This document shows positions 42,431 through 51,900 of a DNA stretch of 53,037 nucleotides, in pieces. The notes under the pieces were generated by a model. The model worked only from the letters and a program-made list of their open reading frames with translations. It had not been told where the DNA came from and searched no databases. Location of the stretch: positions 1-53,037 of the forward strand of contig JAOFOL010000012.1 in assembly GCA_028042835.1 (NCBI GenBank), written 5' to 3'. This stretch comes from Opitutales bacterium. GTDB lineage: Bacteria; Verrucomicrobiota; Verrucomicrobiia; Opitutales; Seribacteraceae. Position numbers and translations under genes: made by a program. Every line of letters starts with the position of its first letter. Within the stretch, counting starts at the first letter, position 1.

Positions 42431-43687
42431 TTAGAGGGAATCCAAGGCATTTTTCCTATCAAAGAAAGTAGGATGTGAATAGTGGAAAAATACAAGTAAC
42501 CAATGCGGGGAAGGATGGGAAAGATTTTCTCGATATAATTGTCGTAACGCTTCGACCAATTCATTTCCACCATTCATTGCCTCTTTAGCAAAACGATCGG
42601 CTTCGTATTCATGTTTACGGGAGAAAATATTTGAAATTGGCGACAACCAATATGTAAAATTGGGGATTATCAAAATGGCTCCGATAAGAACCGCACTCAT
42701 CGAACCGATATATTGAGCAGGTAAATTCAATCCACTAAATAACCATTCTTGTAACATACCTAATGAAAGCAGATAAAAACCGAGCAAACCAGTAAGAAAA
42801 GAAAAGAACAAACGTTTAGGGATATGCCCTTTCTTGTAATGCCCGATTTCATGAGCAAGAACTGCCTCAACTTGACTTTCTTCCATCTGATTGATCAATG
42901 TATCGTACAATACTATTCTACGAAACTTTCCAAATCCTGTAAAAAAAGCATTGGAATGAGAAGACCTCTTACTGCCATCAATAACATCGATTGTTTGGGC
43001 TGCAAAACCTGTTCTCTTCGCCAAATCAAAAAGTCTTTCTTTCAATGAACCATCTTCAAGTGGCGAAAGTTTATTAAAAAGTGGTAAAATAAATTTCGGC
43101 CAAAGTACCATCATTACTAATTGAAAAAGAAAGAAAGCACTAAAGGCAAAAAACCACCAGTATTCAGACAAATCAGATAAAATGCGAAACAACCAAATAA
43201 GTAGTCCGAAAATAAGAGTGCCTAAAATTAGACCCAAGATATTCTCTTTCAATTTATCAACCACCCACAACTTTGGATTTGATTTATTAAAGCCAAACTT
43301 CTCCTCCAAGTGAAATTGCTTAAACCAATCGAAAATTAAACCCGGAAACTGAACTACAAGTAAAAAAGCCACCGAAATAAATGCACATTGAAATATTCCT
43401 GCTGCTTTCGTGACATCCCAGTTTTGAAAAACCCAAGGAAAAAGAAATATGATTATAGGAATAAAAAGAACGAAGCTAAAAAAATCCTGGCACAAGGAAA
43501 ATTTCGTTTTCCCAATTGTATAGTCAGTGGCGTCCCGCCACTGGGTTTCGTTCATTATAGCTTTGGTCTCTTCAGGTTGTAGGTCCTTCGACTTTAATAG
43601 TTTCCTTAAATTTAAAAGATTAAGACAAGATTCAAAACAGACATGAAGAAGAGCAAAGGCTACAATTATAATTTGAAGGTCAGACAT
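42431..43687 (-). CDS. M48 family (Ste24/CAAX-type) membrane metalloprotease
   Basis: This 418-residue protein has several membrane helices, and the zinc motif VLAHEIGHYKKGHI has His279, Glu280 and His283. The third ligand Glu360 lies in SRKHEYEADRFAKEAM. The N-terminal region (FDWFKQFHLEEKFGFNKSNP) is the Ste24/M48A pattern. It should sit in the inner membrane and degrade or process membrane-associated proteins. It ends 4 bases from the convergent VanZ gene. Confidence 0.93.
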   Translation of the reverse strand: MSDLQIIIVAFALLHVCFESCLNLLNLRKLLKSKDLQPEETKAIMNETQWRDATDYTIGKTKFSLCQDFFSFVLFIPIIIFLFPWVFQNWDVTKAAGIFQCAFISVAFLLVVQFPGLIFDWFKQFHLEEKFGFNKSNPKLWVVDKLKENILGLILGTLIFGLLIWLFRILSDLSEYWWFFAFSAFFLFQLVMMVLWPKFILPLFNKLSPLEDGSLKERLFDLAKRTGFAAQTIDVIDGSKRSSHSNAFFTGFGKFRRIVLYDTLINQMEESQVEAVLAHEIGHYKKGHIPKRLFFSFLTGLLGFYLLSLGMLQEWLFSGLNLPAQYIGSMSAVLIGAILIIPNFTYWLSPISNIFSRKHEYEADRFAKEAMNGGNELVEALRQLYRENLSHPSPHWLLVFFHYSHPTFFDRKNALDSL

Positions 43688-43783
43688 TTAAATTATCCTA
43701 CCACAATCAGCGGAAATGTCTATGGCCATTACCTTCATTTTACAGGATTGCGAAATGCTTTTTTCAAACTATTGTGAGTTGTG

Positions 43784-44026
43784 ATGCCTACAAGTAATAA
43801 TCCATCTCCACAAAAAGAGCACATAAATCTTAAATTCGAAGATGCAATCAATCAGCTTGATGAAATTGTTTCAAAAATGGAGCACACTGAAGTTGACCTA
43901 GATTCAATGATTAAAAATTACCAATCAGGCATATCACTACTCAAACACTGCCAAAAAAAGATAGAGGAAGCTGAATTCAAACTCAATGAGGTTTCTTCCG
44001 ACAAGGTGGATTCTGACCACAACTAA
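43784..44026 (+). CDS. xseB: Exodeoxyribonuclease VII small subunit
   Basis: This 80-residue protein contains NLKFEDAINQLDEIVSKMEH, then YQSGISLLKHCQKKIEEAEF, the family pattern. XseB joins XseA in the nuclease that degrades single-stranded DNA. I prefer the ATG at 43784; a GTG immediately before it (43781) would add one residue. It lies 2 bases before dxs, the xseB-dxs linkage seen in many bacteria (often with ispA between). Confidence 0.93.
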   Translation: MPTSNNPSPQKEHINLKFEDAINQLDEIVSKMEHTEVDLDSMIKNYQSGISLLKHCQKKIEEAEFKLNEVSSDKVDSDHN

Positions 44027-44028
44027 TT

Positions 44029-45963
44029 ATGTCACTGTCTAGTTCTGCGGATTATTCCATTCTACCAAAAGTCAACTCTCCTGCTGATCTAAGAAAGCTA
44101 CCTAAGGAAGAGCTAAGCATTCTTGCTAAAGAAATCCGGCATCGACTTATTCAGGTAACATCAAAGAATGGCGGTCATGTTGGTCCAAACCTTGGCGTGG
44201 TTGAACTAACTATTGCCCTTCACTTAGCTTTCGATTCCCCAACAGATAAATTTTGCTGGGATGTATCTCATCAAGGTTATGTACACAAAATTCTTACAGG
44301 TAGGAATGATGAACGTTTTGACAAAATTAGGAACGACGGAGGATTAAGTGGTTTCCTCAATATCGAAGAAAGCTCACATGATTCATTTGGAGCAGGGCAC
44401 GCGGGAACCGCCCTTTCGAGTGCACTAGGAATGTGCGTTGCTAGAGATCTAAAAGGAAGCAGCAACCATGTTGTCTCAATTGCTGGTGATGCAGCATTTA
44501 CATGCGGTATTACTTTGGAAGCACTTAACAACATCGCATGTACAACAAAAAATTTCATTTTAATATTAAACGATAATGAATGGTCTATTGCAAAAAATGT
44601 TGGTGCTCTAGCGAAATACTTTAACGAATTAATAACAAAGCCTGTATATAATAGATTTCACAAGGAAGCTGAATCTTTTCTTTCTCAAATTCCGTATGGT
44701 AAGTCTTTCATTAAATTAGTTTCTAAAGCAAAACGAGATACCAAAGAATTAATTGCACCCTCGAGTATCTTTGAGAAGCTCGGCATCCGATATTTAGGGC
44801 CTATTGACGGGCATGATATCGAAGGACTCGTACACTTTTTCGAGTTTGCAAAAAAATCAAACGAACCAATCGTACTGCATTTGCTAACTAAGAAAGGTAA
44901 AGGTTTTCCCGTTGCTGTTGAGGAGCCCGAAAAATGGCATGGTGCAGGTCCATTTGATTTAAGCACAGGGAAAGCTCCTCCAAGCACGAAGAATGCTCCA
45001 CCTAAATATCAGGATGTTTTTGGATGCTGCCTAGCGAAACTAGCAAAACGAAATAAGAAAATTGTTGGTATCACCGCCGCTATGCCAAGTGGCACCGGAC
45101 TGGATGCCCTTCAAAATACGATTCCTGAAAGATTTCATGATGTTGGCATTGCCGAAGAACACGCTGTGTTGCTCGCTGCAGGTATGGCATCTCAAGGCAT
45201 GAGTCCAGTTTGTGCAATTTATTCCACATTCTTGCAACGGGCATACGATCCAATCATTCATGATGTTTGCCTGCAAAATTTACCCGTCACCTTCTGCTTG
45301 GACAGGGCTGGGCTTTCTCCTAACGATGGTCCCACCCACCATGGGCTTTTTGATCTGTCTTATCTTCGCTGTGTTCCAAATTCTATTATCATGGCTCCAT
45401 CCAATGAAGATGAACTTCAGGATATGATACATAGCGGGATTTGTTACAAAAAACCCTCATTTATTCGTTACCCAAGAGGATCGGGTACTGGAATTAAACT
45501 CAAAGAAAATCCCGAACAACTTGATTTAGGAAAAGCTAAGGTTGTACAAGATGGAGAAATACTTTCTATTTGGGCACTTGGGAGTTTTTTAGAAAATGCA
45601 AAGGAAATTTCTAATTTGATCTCAGAAAAATATGGTTTTACCCCAACGATAGTTGACCCAAGATTTATTAAACCCTTTGATGTAACTCTACTGGAAGAGC
45701 AATGCACTTCCCATCAATGTATAGTCACCATGGAAGACAATGTCCTCGCCGGAGGTTTTGGCTCCGGTATTCTCGAAATATTGGAGATTAAGAAAATGCA
45801 GTTCCCATTGAAAAGGATCGGTTGGCCGGATCAATTTATTGAGCATGGAAATTCTATTGAATCTTTAAGACAAAAATACGAGTTGGATAATCAATCAATT
45901 TTCCACAATATAGATGTTTTCCTACATGATATAAATGTCACGCTTCCAAGCGTTGCAGTATAG
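44029..45963 (+). CDS. dxs: 1-deoxy-D-xylulose-5-phosphate synthase
   Basis: This 644-residue thiamine-diphosphate enzyme condenses pyruvate and glyceraldehyde 3-phosphate in the MEP isoprenoid pathway. The N-terminus has GGHVGPNLGVVELTIALHLA and WDVSHQGYVHKILTGR. The TPP/Mg motif is AGDAAFTCGITLEALNNIA with NDNEWSIAKNVGAL. The catalytic Glu is Glu376 in VGIAEEHAVLLAAGMASQGM, followed by the DRAGLSPNDGPTHHG block. The motif reads GDA instead of the usual GDG, and NDNEW instead of NDNEM, so this is a divergent branch, though complete. Confidence 0.95.
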   Translation: MSLSSSADYSILPKVNSPADLRKLPKEELSILAKEIRHRLIQVTSKNGGHVGPNLGVVELTIALHLAFDSPTDKFCWDVSHQGYVHKILTGRNDERFDKIRNDGGLSGFLNIEESSHDSFGAGHAGTALSSALGMCVARDLKGSSNHVVSIAGDAAFTCGITLEALNNIACTTKNFILILNDNEWSIAKNVGALAKYFNELITKPVYNRFHKEAESFLSQIPYGKSFIKLVSKAKRDTKELIAPSSIFEKLGIRYLGPIDGHDIEGLVHFFEFAKKSNEPIVLHLLTKKGKGFPVAVEEPEKWHGAGPFDLSTGKAPPSTKNAPPKYQDVFGCCLAKLAKRNKKIVGITAAMPSGTGLDALQNTIPERFHDVGIAEEHAVLLAAGMASQGMSPVCAIYSTFLQRAYDPIIHDVCLQNLPVTFCLDRAGLSPNDGPTHHGLFDLSYLRCVPNSIIMAPSNEDELQDMIHSGICYKKPSFIRYPRGSGTGIKLKENPEQLDLGKAKVVQDGEILSIWALGSFLENAKEISNLISEKYGFTPTIVDPRFIKPFDVTLLEEQCTSHQCIVTMEDNVLAGGFGSGILEILEIKKMQFPLKRIGWPDQFIEHGNSIESLRQKYELDNQSIFHNIDVFLHDINVTLPSVAV

Positions 45964-45969
45964 TTAGTT

Positions 45970-48900
45970 TTAAAACTGAGACCACACTTTATTCTTAAAG
46001 TCGTAAGCGTTTAGCTCCGGACTCGGACCATTTTCGGTCCAAAAAACCCAAGAAGAAATATCAGAGCGGTATAGATAGCCCGAACTCTCATTCTCCCACA
46101 AGCTATGCTCCGTCCATAACCACCCCCACCCTTCTTTCCAGAGCCAAAATGAGTCGTTATCAATCTCTTCGAGAAATAACCACCCCAATTGATAATGAAA
46201 ACTCCATCCGTTTTCGAAATCTAATCTATTACTAATCAAGGAATTATTATTTTCAGAATTCCCAGCATCTATATCTTGGTTGTCCTCTATTTTATTTAAG
46301 ATCAGTTTAACTTTAAACATATTTGATTCACCCGAATTGTCAGAAGCAAATATTTTTAAATCAAATTCACCCGAGGTATTATTATTATCTAAAATTAGCA
46401 GCGCTTGATCAGCATGGCTTCTTTGAACCGTAGCCCAACTTGGTCCCTCTACATGTAAGTCTACATCATCTCCGTCTAGATCAAAAATCTTGAATTCAAC
46501 TTTTTTATTTTCTCCCTCGAACATAACAATTTCTTTGGGAATATCTAATTCAGGCAAAACATTCTCCTCAGTTGATAATTCTAAATTAAACTTTAAGCGT
46601 AAATCATCATCGCTCTGCGTTTCAATGATAGAAAAATCGAATGGTATAATTGCTTCAAAATTAGGTGCGATTCCATGAAATCGCACATTACCTAGACTAT
46701 CAATCTCCACATGTATCCATTTATAATTTTTCTCTTCATCAAATAATGAAACTTCAAACATACCATTTTTAACGGACCAAGATTCTGTATATATAGTGAA
46801 ATCAAATGGAAATGATGAATTAAGGTGGGTTGGTGGGGCATTGAGAGCTCTAGGTTTATTTGGCTTTTCTCCAAAGGTATTGAGGAAAGACTGCTCAGTT
46901 TTTGTAATAGGCGAATAAGTCTTTCCGCCCACAAGCATAAACTCATTCGTCATAACCCCTAAAACATCAATTCTATCTTCTTTAACAGTTGAAAGATGAT
47001 AGTTATCAAAAAGTCGATGATTTTCAGTGTGAATTTTAGATATTAATGCATCACTAGATCCCATTGCTTGAAAAGTTTCATTTCCAACTTTGATATTTTG
47101 ATAAAAACTGGATGCAACAACATATGAATTCAGCCCAATACAGCTCATAGAGGTTAAACGGTCGTTCCATGGACCACCGATACTAGAGTAGTGGCTGCTT
47201 AAAAGCCCATTCTCTGTTGAACTATTAAAAATATCGAATCCTCCATTAGAGGAAAGGTTGCCGTTTGCCCAAGATAATTCCTTTTCAAATTCAAAGGAAA
47301 AAACAACTAAATTAGAAGTAGGTGCTCTTGCTAATAAACCATTATTTATTCGACCGGATGAAAAATAGTTACTTTCATTAACTAGACTACCGTTATCATC
47401 TAATTGAATTAAACGGAAAAACATTTTTGGATTTGTTAATCGATCCGCCTGATTATCGACCTCGCCTACCATTCCAACTACAGATTGATTGTTTTTTAAA
47501 GGAACAATATCATTAGCGTAATCATCTCCGCTCTCGCCAAAACATTTAACCCATTTAAAATCATAAAAATTCAGTCGATCAATTTGAGCAACGAAACTAT
47601 CACTAGAATTACCTTTTGCCGTATATTCATTTCCTCCGAACTTAGTCGATGAATTAAAGGAACCGCAAATTATCAGATTCTCTTCATTGACTAATATGCC
47701 ACCAGCTTTTTCTGCATACACATGACCAAATTGTTTGCTTTGGATGATATTACCATTTCGGTCAACTTCTAGAATAAACAGGTCTGAAGAACCTCTCGAA
47801 GAAAGTACTTTTGAACCGACCCTCAGTGAATTACTAAAATTACCATAAAGAAAAACAGTACCTTCTTTAGAAACCTTTAAATCAGCTAGATGGACCGGTG
47901 ATCCAGAATGAATCGAAATAATTTCTGTTAAAGTCATATCTTCAGACAAATATTTTAATTTGTAATTATAATTCGAAGCATTTGTAGACTCCTCAGGGAA
48001 ACGACCAGCAACTACCCATCCAAAATCAGAAAACCCCGAGATATGGGAGAACTCATCACGACGATTAAGGGCAATATAAGAATTATCGTTCTTTTCGGGT
48101 AGTAAGCCTAATTCTCGATCCAACTGCTCGTTTCTCTTAAATGTTACGGGTATCTTTTTTTCTTTATACGCTCCATCAATAGTGAAAACCACTACACTCA
48201 AATCGTCCACATTCTCAATATCTTCCAGAAGTAAGTCTTGGGTATTTCCAGAAATTTGTGCGGTGCCATTTGCTCCATCGATTTCTGTTAATTCCATCCA
48301 TGAAGGACCTGATTTAATTTCAAAAAATAAATACTCAGGATGTAATGCATTCAATTGAAAAGAAAATGAACCGAGGTTTTCGATTTCTAATTTCTCTGTC
48401 GTAATTATCGGTAGACCTGTTTTCGGAAGCAATGCAACTCCATGAATTTCCTCTGAGGTAGTCTGAGAAAAAGCCACATCATCTTGATACAATCCTAAAC
48501 TCGTTTGGAAAAAAAGAAAAGGCGTACCGTAAGAGTTTAACTTCAGTGAATTGACTGTTTCATTACCATCTCCCCCGATATGCTTATCCCAAATTTGTCC
48601 ACCATCATCAGCATCCAATAGAGACAACTGCAAGTCACAGCCTCCCTTGGCTACTAGTGAACCAATAGCATGATTTATCTCACCTGAAAACTCTTGGACC
48701 ACAAATAAATCTCCCCAATAATCAATTTCAACATCACGGATGCTTGAGACTCCTGAACTGGGAAAAGATCTTGCCCAACTAAGGTTCCCATAACTATCAG
48801 CAGAAATAATAAAAGCAGTTTGTTGCATACTTGAAAAAACTAATTGTTGCTCACTTGAAACAGCTCCCGAAAAATCTCCTCCTATAAACAATCTATTATT

Positions 48901-51900
48901 ACTAACCTCAAAATCATGCACAGAAACACTTTCATTGGAATCAAACCAAAATTCATCCAATACTTTAAATGTTTCATCAATTGTCAAAAAATGTGCTCTA
49001 TTAGCAACGCTGCCTGCAGGTACTGTTAATGCAACATATTTGTCTCCTCCAAAGCTTTTAAAACTCTTCAACTTAGAACCTAAAATTAATGGAATACTCT
49101 TACTTGTAGATAAATCTCCTTCTGCCGAAAATCTGCATACAAAAAAGTTTGATGCATTAGACTCTAAACTATTTGCATAATCGTCAAAATAAAGATCAGA
49201 GGAATAATTTCCCGCGAGAACCACATCCCCTCCGTTATCAACGAGTAAGCTTAAATTGTTTAAAGGAGTTGTTGTCCCAATAGTTTTAATCCAAACCAAC
49301 TCCCCAATATCTGAATATGCGGCAAGAAAAGTACTATGATTAAAATCCGATGAAACTCTTTTTGAAGAAACGGTCAATAATCCTGAAAAATCCCCTGCTA
49401 TATAAGTTCTCTCAGGACTTCTTGCTATTTTAACTAAACTCACATTCTCTGCGAAGAATTCTGAATTAACTCTCCATGCCGAGAAATCACTTGCCAACGA
49501 TATCCATGACGATGTTTTCAAATCAATAGCATCTGTGAGTTCACCGTTGATTTCTAGTGTCTGAAAAGATGAGGAAATTATATCAACTTCGTCATTTTTT
49601 CGCCACCCATATTCCTTACTTTCACCAAGAAACTTAATCCGGTTTTCACTTAAAACTAAAGCACTACCTTCGTACTCTTTTATTAGGCGTCCTGCATGGG
49701 CTTTATTACCGAAAATATCAGCCACCTCGTATTCCATTTTGCTAAAACCATAATCATCAGTCCCCCCTTCTGTAACTTTCACATCACTAGTTAAATCATT
49801 ACTCCTTGCATCCGTTGCATCGTAACCGCGTTCTTGAAAAGGTCTAAGGTTTGAAATCCTCACAACAGAATCCCCCTGTAATATAATTTTGGGTGGTCTT
49901 CCATCTGTTACATTTATTTCAAAATCCAGCTCCTCCGTACTACCCTCTCCTCGCACACTTACTACCATACTGTAAACCCCGGCACTTCCGATCGGTGCAA
50001 CTCCACTGATCTCGTAATTATCATCCGTTCCTTGCGAGAGGTTTACCCACTCAGGGCGGTGCAATATTTTCATTTCAATATCAGCTAATTCATTAGATGA
50101 GTTAACGAATATTATTTGCGAGAAACCTTGCGTTTCTTTTATTGAAATTGGTCCGCTTACACCTGAGACGGTCAGATTATTATCCCAATTAACAATTGGT
50201 TCAATAACTATGGAATCACTACTAACACCATCGGTAGATTTTATTTCAAATTTATCATAATTTGATTTTATTGCTGTTGGTTTAAAAAGGAATTTGTCAG
50301 GAAGACTACCATTTCCTTCTACAACTATTTCTCCATCGGTATATTCATCACCATCAATCAATGACCACATGAGAATGTCACCATCTAAATCGATTGCTCT
50401 CATTGAGTCGTAATTAGAAATGGGAACCCCGTCCTGGCTAAAAATTACCTGCAGTGCAGTCGGTATAATTGAAGGGGGTGAATTGACTCCATTCACATCA
50501 AAAGTAATACCCTGATTTGAAATTAATCCCGTATCGTCAATTAATACAATAGTGTATGGAAAAACCTTTCCATTTACTCCAACTTGAGGAACTCCACGGA
50601 GAAAAAACTCACCTGTTATATTTCCTTCATCTACGCTTAACCAGGGGTCAACTTCCCAAGAAGGGCCAACAAGGCGGCATTGAATCTCTTGAGAATCAAC
50701 ATCCCCAGCAAGTATCTTCAATTCAAATAAATCACTCTCATTAACAATATAAGAGGATTGCAATGCAGTGATAAAATAAGGAGGATCAGGAACTTCAGAC
50801 ACTCGAATCTCAAAATCCATTTCAGTAGTTCTATCACCTTCATCCATAATTAAACTGAAATAATCTATTCCTGAAAAGTTTTTTGGCGGAGTGTATTTGA
50901 AAAGACTGGGTTTCCCTCCTGCCCCCCCAACGCTAAGATTGCTACCAATGATAGAGTTTCTGGCAATAGACCAATTAATTTCAGCGTAATCATCACTATC
51001 AGGATCAGGGTTAACTGCCATGAATCCCTTTGGGTTTATCCAATTACTTATTTCTTCATCTTCTTTGAGATAAAGTGTAATATTTTTCAAAACTGTACTA
51101 GTTTTTAGTGATTTAAATACTGGCGGAAAATCTCTTACGATAAGATTGAGTAAGAATGTTTGAGTTGTAGTGTTACCAGCTAAGTCAAAAACATTAATCT
51201 TTATTCTGTGTAATCCAGCATCGGAGATACTCGCATTTCCGTGAAGTTTCCCTTGCCCATTTCCCTGATCTTCAAATTTCAGCCAACTTGGAAGAGAGGC
51301 GGCAATTACAGTTAATTCATCTTCGGGCATATCTCCGTCAGTAGCTTCAAATTGATAAGAAAAAGGCTGATCCTCATATGCCTCCTTGGGTGGAGATGTT
51401 AAAATAGCGGGAACATCCTCAACTGGACTTATATTAATAGTAAAACTTACCTCATCAAACTTTGAATCTCCATTTGTTGTGCCTGAGTCATCCACTCTTA
51501 CAGTAAATTGGTCATTACCATAGTAGTCATTGTGAGGCGTGTAGAAAACGGATTGTAAATTTGTAGCGGCAGAAAAGGAAATATCTCCATGGTTAGGACC
51601 ATTTATAATACTCCACACATGACCACTAGATTGATCTTCATCGCTCACTGTCAGATCGATTAACTTCGCAGAACCTTGATCTTCATCTATATCCAAGTCA
51701 TCAAACCCAACATTAATTTGAGGTGGATAATTAAGTACAACCACTTTGATATCAAAAGAAAGAGTGCTGAATAGATCTGTGTGATCAATCACTTTTACTT
51801 CAAAGGTGCTATTTCCCTCATCCTCTACAGCGGGACTGCCTGACAAATAAAGTTCACCTGATGTAAAATTACTTTCATTTACTGATAGCCAGTCCGGTTT

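Noticed and set aside
43739-43772. TTTACA ... AACTAT as a sigma-70 promoter for xseB
   Set aside because: The spacing between the hexamers is about 22 bases and the -10 match is weak.
45966-45977. Palindrome AGTTTTAAAACT between dxs and the giant surface gene as a terminator
   Set aside because: It is AT-only in its core, has no loop and no following U-tract on either strand, so it does not support an intrinsic terminator call.
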